Assembly: GCF_050789285.1 (NCBI RefSeq)
Contig: NZ_JBOUVX010000001.1
Span: forward strand, 744,001 to 808,000
Direction of reading: 5' to 3'
Length of the DNA: 64,000 nt
Source: CAVPWP01 sp050789285
GTDB taxonomy: Bacteria > Pseudomonadota > Alphaproteobacteria > Rhodobacterales > Rhodobacteraceae
Made by a program: the position numbers and the translations under genes. The notes under the pieces are model-generated. The model saw only the letters and a list, made by a program, of their open reading frames with translations, searched no databases and was not told where the DNA came from. Below are positions 26,957 to 35,383 of this stretch, one piece after another (the first letter of the stretch is position 1; each line of letters begins with the position of its first letter).

Positions 26957-29092
26957 TCATCCCGTGCACGTCCGGCGGAATTCGCGGCCGTCGGTGCCTG
27001 TCCCGAAACCATTGAGCGTCAGCCTCAGGTCGAAGCTGGTCTTGGGCGTCGTGGTCGTGGTGGATGTAAACCGCCGCGAGACGGAAAGATCAACACCGAT
27101 GCATTCGTTTCGGTAGAGCAGGCCAAGCCCCGCCCGCGCGGCATCGTCGTTGATGAAGTCATAGCGCCAGTCGACCCGGCCCACCCAGTTGCGGCTGATT
27201 TCGTAGCTGGCCGCAAGCGACCATTCCGAAATCGGCTGGTCGGCGTCTTCCTCGGGCACCTCGACGTCCCACAGGTAGCTTGTCGACAGCGTGCCCCAGT
27301 CCTCGACCAGATCGAGCCGCGTTTCGCTTCTGGTGAAGTCGAGCCCGTCATCGAGAAGCGAGCGGCTGCTCAGCCACAGCCCGTCGCCCATGCGCAGGCG
27401 CAAGGCGGCCAGCCAGTCGGACCGCGCGTCGTTCAGGCCGGTGCCTGCGGGGAACTGGTCGGCATCGGTGAACCGCAGCACGCGTCCCGCGGTCAGGCCG
27501 ATCACCAGCCCGCTTGGGTCGCTGCGCGTCCAGGTGACGCCAAGGTTCGCGCGCAAGCCCTGTTCATAGACGTCGACGCCCAGATAGCGCGATCGCGCGA
27601 AGAGGTTGCCCTCGTCGAACTCGATCACGGTGCTGTCCTCGTTGGGCGGCACACCCCCGTAGGACCTGGACCAGGCCAGTTGCAGCACGGGTTCCAGAAG
27701 CTGTCGCGCGCCGCCGTCCTCCACCCGTTCGAGCGGCCAGCGCAACCCGACCGCGGCTGCGGGCGTCGCGCGGGCCAGCGAGCTTGGGAAATCGGCGTCG
27801 TCCGCGATCGCGTAGGCGTCGAGCGCAAGGCCCGCACGCGCGCCAAGCACAAGCCCCGCGGGCCCGACCCAGTCGCGCCGCCAATCCCCCGCCGCGCCGA
27901 CGCGCGCGTCGTCAAGGCCGGTGCCGTCCTCGTCCGAGCTGCGGTAGATCACCCGCCCGTCCGTCGTGATCCAGGCGTCGCCGCCAAGCGGGCCGGTGGG
28001 CAGGCGGCGCGTGCTGCGCGCCACGGCGACGTACCGGGGCAGGGCGTCTTCGTTGTTGATGTCGGCTTCGCGCAGCGATTCATAGGCCAGCAGGCCGACC
28101 GACGACAGTTCGTCCGCGTTGATGCGGCGCAGGAAGACCGAACTCGTCAGCCGGTCCAGGTCGGAATAGTCGTAGTCCAACAGGTAGGTCGGGTCGGTCA
28201 CCCGCTGCAACTGGAACGACAGCGTGTAGTCGCCGGGCAGGTCGAACGCCCCCGTGCCGAAAAGATAGGCCCGGGTTTCGCCGTCGAGGATGTCGTCGTC
28301 GAAGGTGAAGGCGCCGTCGAAGCGCAGATCGCCGCGGGCGAAGGCCTGGCGGAAGCGGCCTTCAAGGGTGCGTGTCCCCGGCGCGAGATAGGGCGTCAGC
28401 GTCAGGTCCGCGCTGTCCCCGATCGGCAGGAAATAGGGCAACTTGAAGCCGAACCCCAGCTGGTTCGAACTGGCGACATCGGGGATCAGGAAGCCGCGCG
28501 CCCGGTCGAGCGTCGGGTCGGGCAGGCGCAGGCGCGGGGAATAGAAGACTGGCACGCCGGCGATCCGGACCTGCGCGTTCTCGAAATAGAGCTGCCGCTC
28601 GAGCTGGTCGTGGACGACGCCGCTTGCGCGGATCTCCCACAAGGGCGTGGGATTGTCGGCGCAGACCTCGCAGCTCGAGGCGACGACACGTCTGAGGCGG
28701 GTGTAGCGCCCGCCATCGCGGGAAATCTCGGCGGCGGCCAGCTGAAGCTGCTGCTCAAGCACGAGACGGGCCGAGCGCAGGATGCCGTCGGTCAGGTCGG
28801 CGTCAAGCTCGGCGCTGTCGGCGATCAGGACCGATCCGCTTGAATCGATCAGCCGGATCGGTCCGTCGATGCGCACCACGTCGCCCGCCCTGTCATAGAC
28901 CACCCGCGCCGCAGTCAGCCGCGCGCCGTCGAAGAAGATCTCGACATTGCCCTCGGCCACGAGGGTGCGGTCGGCGTCGATGCGCACGCTGTCGGCCACC
29001 AGCGTGGCCAGAAGCGGCGCGGGACCGGTCTGTGCGGCCGCCCCGACGGCGCAGGCCAGCCACAGCGCAAGGGACCAGAGCCGCCGTTTCAT
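26957..29092 (-). CDS. lptD: LPS-assembly protein LptD
   Basis: The outer-membrane beta-barrel that inserts lipopolysaccharide into the outer leaflet. The 711-residue protein has a signal peptide (LWSLALWLACAVGAAAQ), an N-terminal OstA/LptA-like beta-jellyroll (~25-160) and the long C-terminal barrel. Cysteines that could form the essential disulfides are present: a CEVC pair around residue 155 and one three residues from the C-terminus (RRTCTG). The start at 29092 overlaps the lptG stop (ATGA). Confidence 0.95.
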   Translation of the reverse strand: MKRRLWSLALWLACAVGAAAQTGPAPLLATLVADSVRIDADRTLVAEGNVEIFFDGARLTAARVVYDRAGDVVRIDGPIRLIDSSGSVLIADSAELDADLTDGILRSARLVLEQQLQLAAAEISRDGGRYTRLRRVVASSCEVCADNPTPLWEIRASGVVHDQLERQLYFENAQVRIAGVPVFYSPRLRLPDPTLDRARGFLIPDVASSNQLGFGFKLPYFLPIGDSADLTLTPYLAPGTRTLEGRFRQAFARGDLRFDGAFTFDDDILDGETRAYLFGTGAFDLPGDYTLSFQLQRVTDPTYLLDYDYSDLDRLTSSVFLRRINADELSSVGLLAYESLREADINNEDALPRYVAVARSTRRLPTGPLGGDAWITTDGRVIYRSSDEDGTGLDDARVGAAGDWRRDWVGPAGLVLGARAGLALDAYAIADDADFPSSLARATPAAAVGLRWPLERVEDGGARQLLEPVLQLAWSRSYGGVPPNEDSTVIEFDEGNLFARSRYLGVDVYEQGLRANLGVTWTRSDPSGLVIGLTAGRVLRFTDADQFPAGTGLNDARSDWLAALRLRMGDGLWLSSRSLLDDGLDFTRSETRLDLVEDWGTLSTSYLWDVEVPEEDADQPISEWSLAASYEISRNWVGRVDWRYDFINDDAARAGLGLLYRNECIGVDLSVSRRFTSTTTTTPKTSFDLRLTLNGFGTGTDGREFRRTCTG

Positions 29093-30186
29093 CCGTCCTC
29101 GAGATGCAGAAGAAGCCCGAGCGGCAAGAGGATCGCGGCGACCGGCGGCCCCCACGCGGCAAGCAGGACGGGGATCTGCCCGTTTTCGCCAAGGATCTGG
29201 GCGAAGTTGCGGATGAAATAGAGCGTGAACCCCACGACCAGCGCGGTCAGCACCATCAGCCCGGTCCGGCCCAGCCGGGCATGCCGCATGGTGAAGCCCG
29301 CGCCGACCAGCACCATGGCCACCAGCAGCAGCGGTGTCGCCAGTTCCATGTGCAGGAACACCCGATGCGCCTTCGCCGAGAAACCCGCGCTTTCAAGCCG
29401 GGCGATGAACTCGGGCAGGTCCCAGATGGGAATCGCCGAGGGGGCGCCGAAACCGTCGAGGATCTCGCTTTGGGTCAGGTTCGAGGCGAGGCGCATCGAG
29501 GGACGTTCGACCGCCCCCTGTTCGATGTTGCCTTCGATGTCGAAGCGCCATTCCTTGGCGTTCTCGATCTCCCAGGCGCCCGGGACAAGCCTGGCGGTGG
29601 CGGCTTCGATCCGGAATGCGGCCGCGCCGTCAAGGTCGAAGCCCAGGAAGGTCACGTTGGAAAGCTCGGTGCCGTCAAGGTTGGCCCGGGTGGCGCGGAT
29701 CACGGTCTGGCCGGTATCGCCGCCCTGGCGCAGCCACAGCCCCTCTCGGCTGATCGACAGGACGCTTGCGTCGATGCCGCGATAGCGGTCGGCCACCTGT
29801 TCGTAGCGCTTCGTGGTCGCCGCGACGAAGGGGTTGAACAGCGCCACGCCCGTGGCCCCGATCAGAAGCGCCACGAGGCAGGGCGCGATCAGGCTGCGTA
29901 GCGCCGAGCGTCCGGCCGATCGCGCGACGACAAGTTCGGACGACCGCGCCATCGCGAGAAAGAGCCAGACCGCCGACAGGATCATCACGAGGGGCTGGAT
30001 CTGGTACAGGCTTTCGGGCACCCGCAGCAGCGTCAGCCGCAGGATCCCGCCGAAGGTCGCCTCGGTCCCGCCGAAGCGGCGGATCTGCTCGACCATGTCG
30101 AAGAGGACGAGCAGAAGGAAGAAGATGCCCAGAACGCTGAGGAAGCTGACCAGGAACCGGCGCGCGATGTAGCGGTCAAGGATCAT
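29089..30186 (-). CDS. lptG: LPS export ABC transporter permease LptG
   Basis: One of the two permeases of the LptB2FG complex that extracts LPS from the inner membrane. The 365-residue protein has transmembrane segments at the N-terminus (FLVSFLSVLGIFFLLLVLFDM), around residues 60-110, and three more in the last ~90 residues, flanking a periplasmic beta-jellyroll domain. It follows lptF with a 4-bp overlap and is coupled to lptD. Confidence 0.95.
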   Translation of the reverse strand: MILDRYIARRFLVSFLSVLGIFFLLLVLFDMVEQIRRFGGTEATFGGILRLTLLRVPESLYQIQPLVMILSAVWLFLAMARSSELVVARSAGRSALRSLIAPCLVALLIGATGVALFNPFVAATTKRYEQVADRYRGIDASVLSISREGLWLRQGGDTGQTVIRATRANLDGTELSNVTFLGFDLDGAAAFRIEAATARLVPGAWEIENAKEWRFDIEGNIEQGAVERPSMRLASNLTQSEILDGFGAPSAIPIWDLPEFIARLESAGFSAKAHRVFLHMELATPLLLVAMVLVGAGFTMRHARLGRTGLMVLTALVVGFTLYFIRNFAQILGENGQIPVLLAAWGPPVAAILLPLGLLLHLEDG

Positions 30187-31316
30187 GCCGCGACCTCAAG
30201 CGGCGGCGGGCCAGCGCGGACGCGGCGCGTCCGTCCCGCGACGCGCAGCGTGATCCACGAGGCGACAAGCCCCGCCACCGGGGCAAGATAGGCCAGCGGC
30301 AGAAGCGACGCATCGGCGCGAATGCGCCCAGAAAGCGCGTTGTCGAGGGATTCGATCAGCACCAGCGCGACGATCGCGCCGAAGATCTGGCGCCACATGC
30401 CGAACCGGCTGAAGCCGCCCAGCATCATGATCGAGAAGCCGACGAGCGGCGTCACCAGCCCCAGCATGGCCTGGGTCATGCGGTCGTGCGCCTCGAACTT
30501 CAGCTGCTCGGCCGGGCGACCGGTTTCGGCCACGAGGTCGTCGGTCGCCGCCAGGAGTTCAAGCGTGGACAGCTCTTCCATCCGCCGCTTGTCGGGCGTG
30601 GGAAGGGGCACGAGCAGCCCGATGTCATAGACGAAGTCCTCGAAGCGCGTGATCGTCAGGCGCCGCGTCGCGGTGTTCATCGTCTGCGCCATCCCGTCGA
30701 ACATCAGAAGCTTCGGTCCGGCCGCCTCGCGCACGATGAGCGCGCTGCGGGCGGTGTAGGTGATCTGGCGCGCGGCGCTGCGGCTGTCGTTGATGAAGAT
30801 GTTGCGCAGCTCGCCCTGGGGCGTGATCTCGCGGATGTAGAAGGTCAGTCCCGAGATCGGGTGGAAGAACGTGCCCTCGGTCAGCAGCCGCGCGGTGACG
30901 TTCTCGGTGATCTCGGCGGTGCGTTCGGTCAGCCGCCCGACGCTGGCCGGCACGAGGACATGCGTCAGCGTCATCAGGAACATCGTCACGAAAAGCCCGA
31001 AATAGACCGCGGGCCGCGCCAGCCGCATCGGGCTGTAGCCGGTGGCCTGCACCACGACAAGCTCGCTGTCGGACTGCAGGCGGTTGGCGACGTAGACGAC
31101 CGAAGCGAAGGCCGCGACCGGCAGCACCACGCGGATCACGTTGGGCAGCGTCAGCGTGGTGAGTTCCAGAAAGACCATCGCCGACTGCCCGCTGGCGATC
31201 AGCGTGTCGAACAGCACGACCGCCCGGTTCACCCAGTAGACCATCACGAGGACAAGCGCGAAGAAGCCGAAATGCGCCAGGTACTGCGACAGCAGATATC
31301 TGTCGAACCGTGCCAC
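30183..31316 (-). CDS. lptF: LPS export ABC transporter permease LptF
   Basis: Partner permease of LptG. The 377-residue protein has the YjgP/YjgQ fold: N-terminal membrane segments (FGFFALVLVMVYWVNRAV and VVLPVAAFASVVYVANRL), a large periplasmic domain and three C-terminal membrane segments. First gene of lptF-lptG-lptD-surA-pdxA, all coupled or closely spaced, so LPS export, barrel assembly and chaperoning are co-transcribed. Its promoter must lie in the 139-bp gap to the divergent pepA gene; I saw no consensus promoter there. Confidence 0.95.
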   Translation of the reverse strand: MARFDRYLLSQYLAHFGFFALVLVMVYWVNRAVVLFDTLIASGQSAMVFLELTTLTLPNVIRVVLPVAAFASVVYVANRLQSDSELVVVQATGYSPMRLARPAVYFGLFVTMFLMTLTHVLVPASVGRLTERTAEITENVTARLLTEGTFFHPISGLTFYIREITPQGELRNIFINDSRSAARQITYTARSALIVREAAGPKLLMFDGMAQTMNTATRRLTITRFEDFVYDIGLLVPLPTPDKRRMEELSTLELLAATDDLVAETGRPAEQLKFEAHDRMTQAMLGLVTPLVGFSIMMLGGFSRFGMWRQIFGAIVALVLIESLDNALSGRIRADASLLPLAYLAPVAGLVASWITLRVAGRTRRVRAGPPPLEVAA

Positions 31317-31455
31317 GCTGCCCTTGCCCCTGATGCCTGCCGTCTGTTTCGGCAGACCCTACCCCATGGGGCGGGCGGCGGAAACTCCCTTCTGGTCAAG
31401 GGGGGGATGGACGGCTAGGTATTGCCGCGACACCCTGACATCACGAGGTCCGCCC

Positions 31456-32934
31456 ATGACATCTCCTGCCCCCGTCCGTTTCGTGCCGATCGCTCTTGAC
31501 GAGATCGAGCGTTTCGAGGGGCGGCTGGCGGTGACGGTGCCGCACACCGGCAAGCTTGACCAGGTGGGGCGGCGCCTCAACCGGCTGACGCGGGGATCGC
31601 TCGAGCGGTTCGTCGACAGCGCCGCCTTCTCGAAGCTCGCGCAGGGCGAGGCGCGCGAACTGTCGTTCCCCGCGGGGCTGGCGGCCGAGGCACTGCTGGT
31701 GGTCAAGCTGGACGCCCGGCCGTCGACCGACGAGGCGCGCAAGGCCGGCGCGGCGATCGGCAGGTCCGCGAACGGCAAGCCGGTTCTTGCGATCGTGCGC
31801 GCCAACCGCGGCGTCGCGGACATCGCGCTGGCGGCGGTGCTGCGCGACTATTCCTATACCGACATGAAGTCGAAAAAGGAGACCGACGACGAGGGCGGGG
31901 CGCGCTTCACCTTCATGACGCTCAAGCCCGACGAGGACGCCGCCGCCGCCGCCGATGTCGCCGCGCTTGCCGAGGGCGTGTTCTTCACCCGCGACCTTGT
32001 GAACGCCCCCTCGAACGTGCTGACCACCACGACCTTCGCGGACCGGCTCGAGGCGCTGTCGGAGCTTGGCGTCAAGGTCGAGGTGCTTGAGGAGGCCGAC
32101 CTCGAGACGCTGGGCATGCGCGCCCTTCTGGGCGTGGGACAAGGGTCCGAAAGCCCGTCGAAGGTTGTGGTGATGCAGTGGTCGGGGGCGAAGAACTCCG
32201 ACCGGCCGCTGGCGCTGATCGGCAAGGGCGTTGTGTTCGACACCGGCGGCATCAGCCTCAAGCCCGCGGCGGGCATGGAGGAGATGACCATGGACATGGG
32301 CGGGGCGGGCGTCGTCGCGGGGGTGATGAAGGCGCTTGCGCTGCGCAAGGCGAAGGCGAACGTCGTGGCGCTGGTCGGGCTGGTCGAGAACATGCCAAGC
32401 GGCAACGCGCAGCGTCCGGGCGACGTCGTGCGGACGATGAAGGGCGACACCGTCGAGGTGATCAACACCGACGCCGAGGGGCGGCTCGTTCTGGCGGATG
32501 TCATGTGGTACGCGCAGGAGCGCTTCAAGCCGGTCGGCATGATCGATCTTGCCACCCTGACGGGCGCGATCATCATCGGGCTTGGCCACGAGAACGCGGG
32601 CGTCTTTTCCAACGACGACACGCTGTGCGACGCCTTCCTTAAGGCGGCGAAGGCCGAGGGCGAGGGCGCCTGGCGGCTGCCGATGGGCGAGGCCTACGAC
32701 AAGCAGCTGAAGTCCAACATCGCCGACATGAAGAACGTGGGCGGCCGGCCGGCCGGGTCGATCACGGCGGCGCAGTTCCTTCTGCGCTTCGTCAAGGACG
32801 GTACGCCCTGGGTCCATCTCGATATCGCGGGGGTGGCAAGCCTGAAGTCCGACAGCACGCTTGCGCCCAAGGGTGCTTCGGGCTGGGGGGTGCTCAGTCT
32901 CAACCGGATGATCGACGGGATGTTCGGGGGCTGA
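31456..32934 (+). CDS. pepA: Leucyl aminopeptidase (M17 family)
   Basis: Cytosolic zinc/manganese aminopeptidase removing N-terminal residues from peptides. The 492-residue protein has the catalytic-domain landmarks LIGKGVVFDTGGISLKPA (Lys and metal-binding Asp), DMGGAGVVAGVM and the M17 signature NTDAEGRLVLAD. The start at 31456 follows GAGGT. In several bacteria PepA also binds DNA. The next gene, holC, begins inside the stop codon; this pepA-holC pair is widely conserved. Confidence 0.95.
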   Translation: MTSPAPVRFVPIALDEIERFEGRLAVTVPHTGKLDQVGRRLNRLTRGSLERFVDSAAFSKLAQGEARELSFPAGLAAEALLVVKLDARPSTDEARKAGAAIGRSANGKPVLAIVRANRGVADIALAAVLRDYSYTDMKSKKETDDEGGARFTFMTLKPDEDAAAAADVAALAEGVFFTRDLVNAPSNVLTTTTFADRLEALSELGVKVEVLEEADLETLGMRALLGVGQGSESPSKVVVMQWSGAKNSDRPLALIGKGVVFDTGGISLKPAAGMEEMTMDMGGAGVVAGVMKALALRKAKANVVALVGLVENMPSGNAQRPGDVVRTMKGDTVEVINTDAEGRLVLADVMWYAQERFKPVGMIDLATLTGAIIIGLGHENAGVFSNDDTLCDAFLKAAKAEGEGAWRLPMGEAYDKQLKSNIADMKNVGGRPAGSITAAQFLLRFVKDGTPWVHLDIAGVASLKSDSTLAPKGASGWGVLSLNRMIDGMFGG

Positions 32935-33407
32935 TGGGCGAGGCCTATTTCTATCACCTGACGCGGTCCACGCTGGACGAGACGCTGCCGACGCTGCTGG
33001 ACCGGGCGCGGGCGGCGGGATGGCGCGTCGCGGTGCGCGGCACCGACGCGGCGCGGCTCGACCGGTTGGACGAGAGGCTATGGCTGGGCGAGGGCTTCGT
33101 GCCGCACGGTCGCGCGGGCGGGGACCACGACGCCGACCAGCCGGTGCTTCTGACGACGGCGGCCGAGACCCCCGGCGGGCCCCCGAACGGTGCGGCCTGC
33201 CTGATGGCGATCGACGGCGCCGAGGTGGCGCCCGACGAGGTCCGGCGGCTGGAGCGGGTCTGCATCATCTTCGACGGCGGCGACGACGCGGCGCTGACGG
33301 TGGCGCGACGTCAGTGGAAGGACCTGACCGACGCGGGCTGCGGCGCGAAGTACTGGAGCCAGGAAACCGGCAGCTGGGCGATGAAGGTCGAGAAGCCCGG
33401 CGCCTGA
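32934..33407 (+). CDS. holC: DNA polymerase III chi subunit
   Basis: Links the clamp loader to SSB during replication. A 157-residue protein matching the HolC pattern: YFYHLTRSTLDETLPTLLDRA at the N-terminus, DERLWLGEGFVPHG, QPVLLTT and the RVCIIFDGGDDAALTVARRQW stretch. It starts at the A of the pepA TGA stop (TGATG), so translation is coupled. Confidence 0.92.
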   Translation: MGEAYFYHLTRSTLDETLPTLLDRARAAGWRVAVRGTDAARLDRLDERLWLGEGFVPHGRAGGDHDADQPVLLTTAAETPGGPPNGAACLMAIDGAEVAPDEVRRLERVCIIFDGGDDAALTVARRQWKDLTDAGCGAKYWSQETGSWAMKVEKPGA

Positions 33408-33450
33408 GACGCAGTTTCGCGCTGCCGCGCGAGGATACTTCCCCCAAGAA

Positions 33451-33466
33451 GAACGCCCTAGCGTTC
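33451..33466. terminator. Small inverted repeat at the protease/holC convergent end
   Basis: GAACGC-CCTA-GCGTTC is a perfect 6-bp stem with a 4-nt loop in the 50-bp gap between the convergent holC and aspartic-protease genes, overlapping the protease stop codon. It directly follows GAGGATACTTCCCCCAAGAA, which resembles the intergenic block near 9440. No T-run follows, so terminator function is inferred from position only. Confidence 0.45.
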
Positions 33467-34039
33467 GAGAAGAAGGCGGCCGTCGGCGATCTCGATCCGC
33501 GCGAAGCGCTGCAGGTAGGCCATTCCCAGAAGCGATCCCGGCATTTCGCCGTCGGTGACCGAGACGGCGACGTCGCGGTCGGCGATGGCGCCGATCGCGA
33601 TTTCGCCCACCCGGGCGCGCGCGGTACGGACCTGGCCGTTCGCGGTCATCGCGATGCCGGTATAGGCGAGGCCGTCCGGGTCGATCCCGATGCGGCGGGC
33701 GTCCTCGCGGCTGAGCACGATGTCGGTGGCCCCGGTATCGACGACGAAGTCGACCGGCGTGCCATCGAGGCGCAGCGTGAGGTAGTAATGCCCGTCGAAG
33801 GCGCGCGGCACCTCGATCCGGGCGCCGTCGGCCATGACCGACTGGCGCGGCATTACGTCGGTGCGCACGTCGCTCCACAGGCCGACGCCCGCCACGACGC
33901 CGAGGAAGATCAGCCCCCAGGCCAGCGCCATGCGCATGGTCCGGCCAAGCGAGGCGCGATTTTCCGCGATGAACCAGCCCGCCACGGCAAGGCCGAGCAG
34001 GACGAGATAGGCAAGGCGGGGCAGATCGGCGCTGTCCAT
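33458..34039 (-). CDS. Membrane-anchored retropepsin-like aspartic protease (TIGR02281 type)
   Basis: A 193-residue protein with two N-terminal hydrophobic segments (LAYLVLLGLAVAGWFIAEN and MALAWGLIFLGVVAGVGLW) and a periplasmic retropepsin fold. The catalytic Asp is in FVVDTGATDIVLSRED (DTGAT in place of the classic DTG[ST]), with LLGMAYLQRF as the conserved C-terminal part. Family clan AA; acts as a dimer. The substrate is unknown. Neighbours do not suggest a pathway. Confidence 0.9.
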   Translation of the reverse strand: MDSADLPRLAYLVLLGLAVAGWFIAENRASLGRTMRMALAWGLIFLGVVAGVGLWSDVRTDVMPRQSVMADGARIEVPRAFDGHYYLTLRLDGTPVDFVVDTGATDIVLSREDARRIGIDPDGLAYTGIAMTANGQVRTARARVGEIAIGAIADRDVAVSVTDGEMPGSLLGMAYLQRFARIEIADGRLLLER

Positions 34040-34078
34040 GGGCGTCAGATAGGGGGAGTGAGCCCGCCGGGGAAGGGG

Positions 34079-34702
34079 TCAGCCTGCGCCAAGCCCGATG
34101 GTGCGCACGCCATCAAGGACGAATTGCACCGAGAGCGCGGCAAGCAGCATCCCCAGAAGCCGGGTCACGACGTTGATGCCCGTGGGGCCGAGGGCGCGCT
34201 CGATGAGGCCGGCGGCAAGGAAGAAGGCGAAGGTCACCGCCATGACGGCGGCCATGACGAGGTGGATGGCGGCGATCCAGCCCCAGTCGCCAGGCGCCTC
34301 GCCGGTCAGAAGGATCATCGTGGCCAGCGCCCCCGGTCCAGCGATGAGCGGGGTGGCCAGGGGGAAGACCGAGGGGTCGTCGGTGTGGCTTGCCTGATCC
34401 TCGCGCCGCTTCTTGCGACGTTCGAAGAGCATGTCGAGCGCGGTGAGAAACAAGAGGATCCCGCCGGCAATGCGGAAGGCAGGCATCGAGATGCCGACGA
34501 AGCCCAGCACCGCTTCGCCCGCGAGGCCGAAGAGCGTCAGCAGCGCCGCGCCGATCAGCGTCGCCCTGATCGCGATGGCGCGGCGGTGTTCGGGCGTCAT
34601 GCCCTGCGTCAGCGCGACGAAAAGCGGTGCCAGCCCGATCGGGTCGACGATGACGAAGAGCGTCACGAAGGCGGTGATGAAGGGAGCGAGGCCGGCGTCC
34701 AT
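34079..34702 (-). CDS. MarC-family integral membrane protein
   Basis: A 207-residue protein with about six hydrophobic segments; typical MarC features are the N-terminal VIVDPIGLAPLF and the central PLATPLIAGPGALATMILL. MarC proteins were once linked to multiple antibiotic resistance, but that role was not upheld, and the function is unknown. The start at 34702 (MDAGLAPFITAFVTLF) fits the family; a further upstream in-frame ATG adds a polar extension. Confidence 0.9.
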   Translation of the reverse strand: MDAGLAPFITAFVTLFVIVDPIGLAPLFVALTQGMTPEHRRAIAIRATLIGAALLTLFGLAGEAVLGFVGISMPAFRIAGGILLFLTALDMLFERRKKRREDQASHTDDPSVFPLATPLIAGPGALATMILLTGEAPGDWGWIAAIHLVMAAVMAVTFAFFLAAGLIERALGPTGINVVTRLLGMLLAALSVQFVLDGVRTIGLGAG

Positions 34703-34753
34703 CCGCCTTGCATGGCCTGCCTTTGTGTTCCGAGGCAAGACCGAAGATGAGGA

Positions 34754-35383
34754 TCAGCCGGCGCCGCGCCGAAGGATCGTGGTCTGGAACCGCTGGCCGG
34801 CGCCGCCCGGCGCGAGGTGGAGGTGGCGCGAGGCCGCGACCCTTTCAAAGGCGCCCGGTGCGATCGCCTCGATCGTGGCGGTCAGCGCGTCGGGGGAATA
34901 GCGGGCGACCGGCAGGCCCGAGCAATGCCCCGGCCCGTCCTCGGCGAAGGTCGACAGCACCGCGTGACCGCCCGGTCGCAGGGCGCGCAGAAGGGTTCGG
35001 ACATAGGCGGTGCGATCCGCAGGATCGGTCAGGAAGTGAAAGGCCGCGCGGTCGTGCCAGAGCGCGTAGGCGCGCGGCGGCGTCCAGCGCGTGACGTCCG
35101 CGACGATCCATCCCACCGCGGCGGCGCGGGCGCCGAGGCGGGCGCGCGCAATCGCAAGCGCGGTGGCCGACAGGTCGAGCACGTCGACCGGCCCGAGGCC
35201 CGCGTCGAGCAGGCGGTCGACAAGGCGTGAGGCGCCGCCGCCCACGTCGACGATCGGATCGCCCGCCGCCACAAGGGGGGCGACGGTGGCGAAGGCGCGG
35301 GCGGAATCGGGATCATACCACGACACCCCCGTTTCACCTTTCGTCCGATAAGCCGTATTCCAGTGCGCCTGCCGGTCCGTCAT
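34754..35383 (-). CDS. SAM-dependent methyltransferase (class I)
   Basis: A 209-residue methyltransferase with motif I IVDVGGGASRLVDRLLDAG and the acidic motif II VDVLDLSATAL; the AFHFLTDP and TLLRALRPGGHAVLST segments match motifs post-II/III. The N-terminal HWNTAYRTKGETGVSWYDPD is shared with a common bacterial subgroup of unknown substrate. The ATG at 35383 overlaps the ABC-F stop by 4 bp. Confidence 0.9.
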   Translation of the reverse strand: MTDRQAHWNTAYRTKGETGVSWYDPDSARAFATVAPLVAAGDPIVDVGGGASRLVDRLLDAGLGPVDVLDLSATALAIARARLGARAAAVGWIVADVTRWTPPRAYALWHDRAAFHFLTDPADRTAYVRTLLRALRPGGHAVLSTFAEDGPGHCSGLPVARYSPDALTATIEAIAPGAFERVAASRHLHLAPGGAGQRFQTTILRRGAG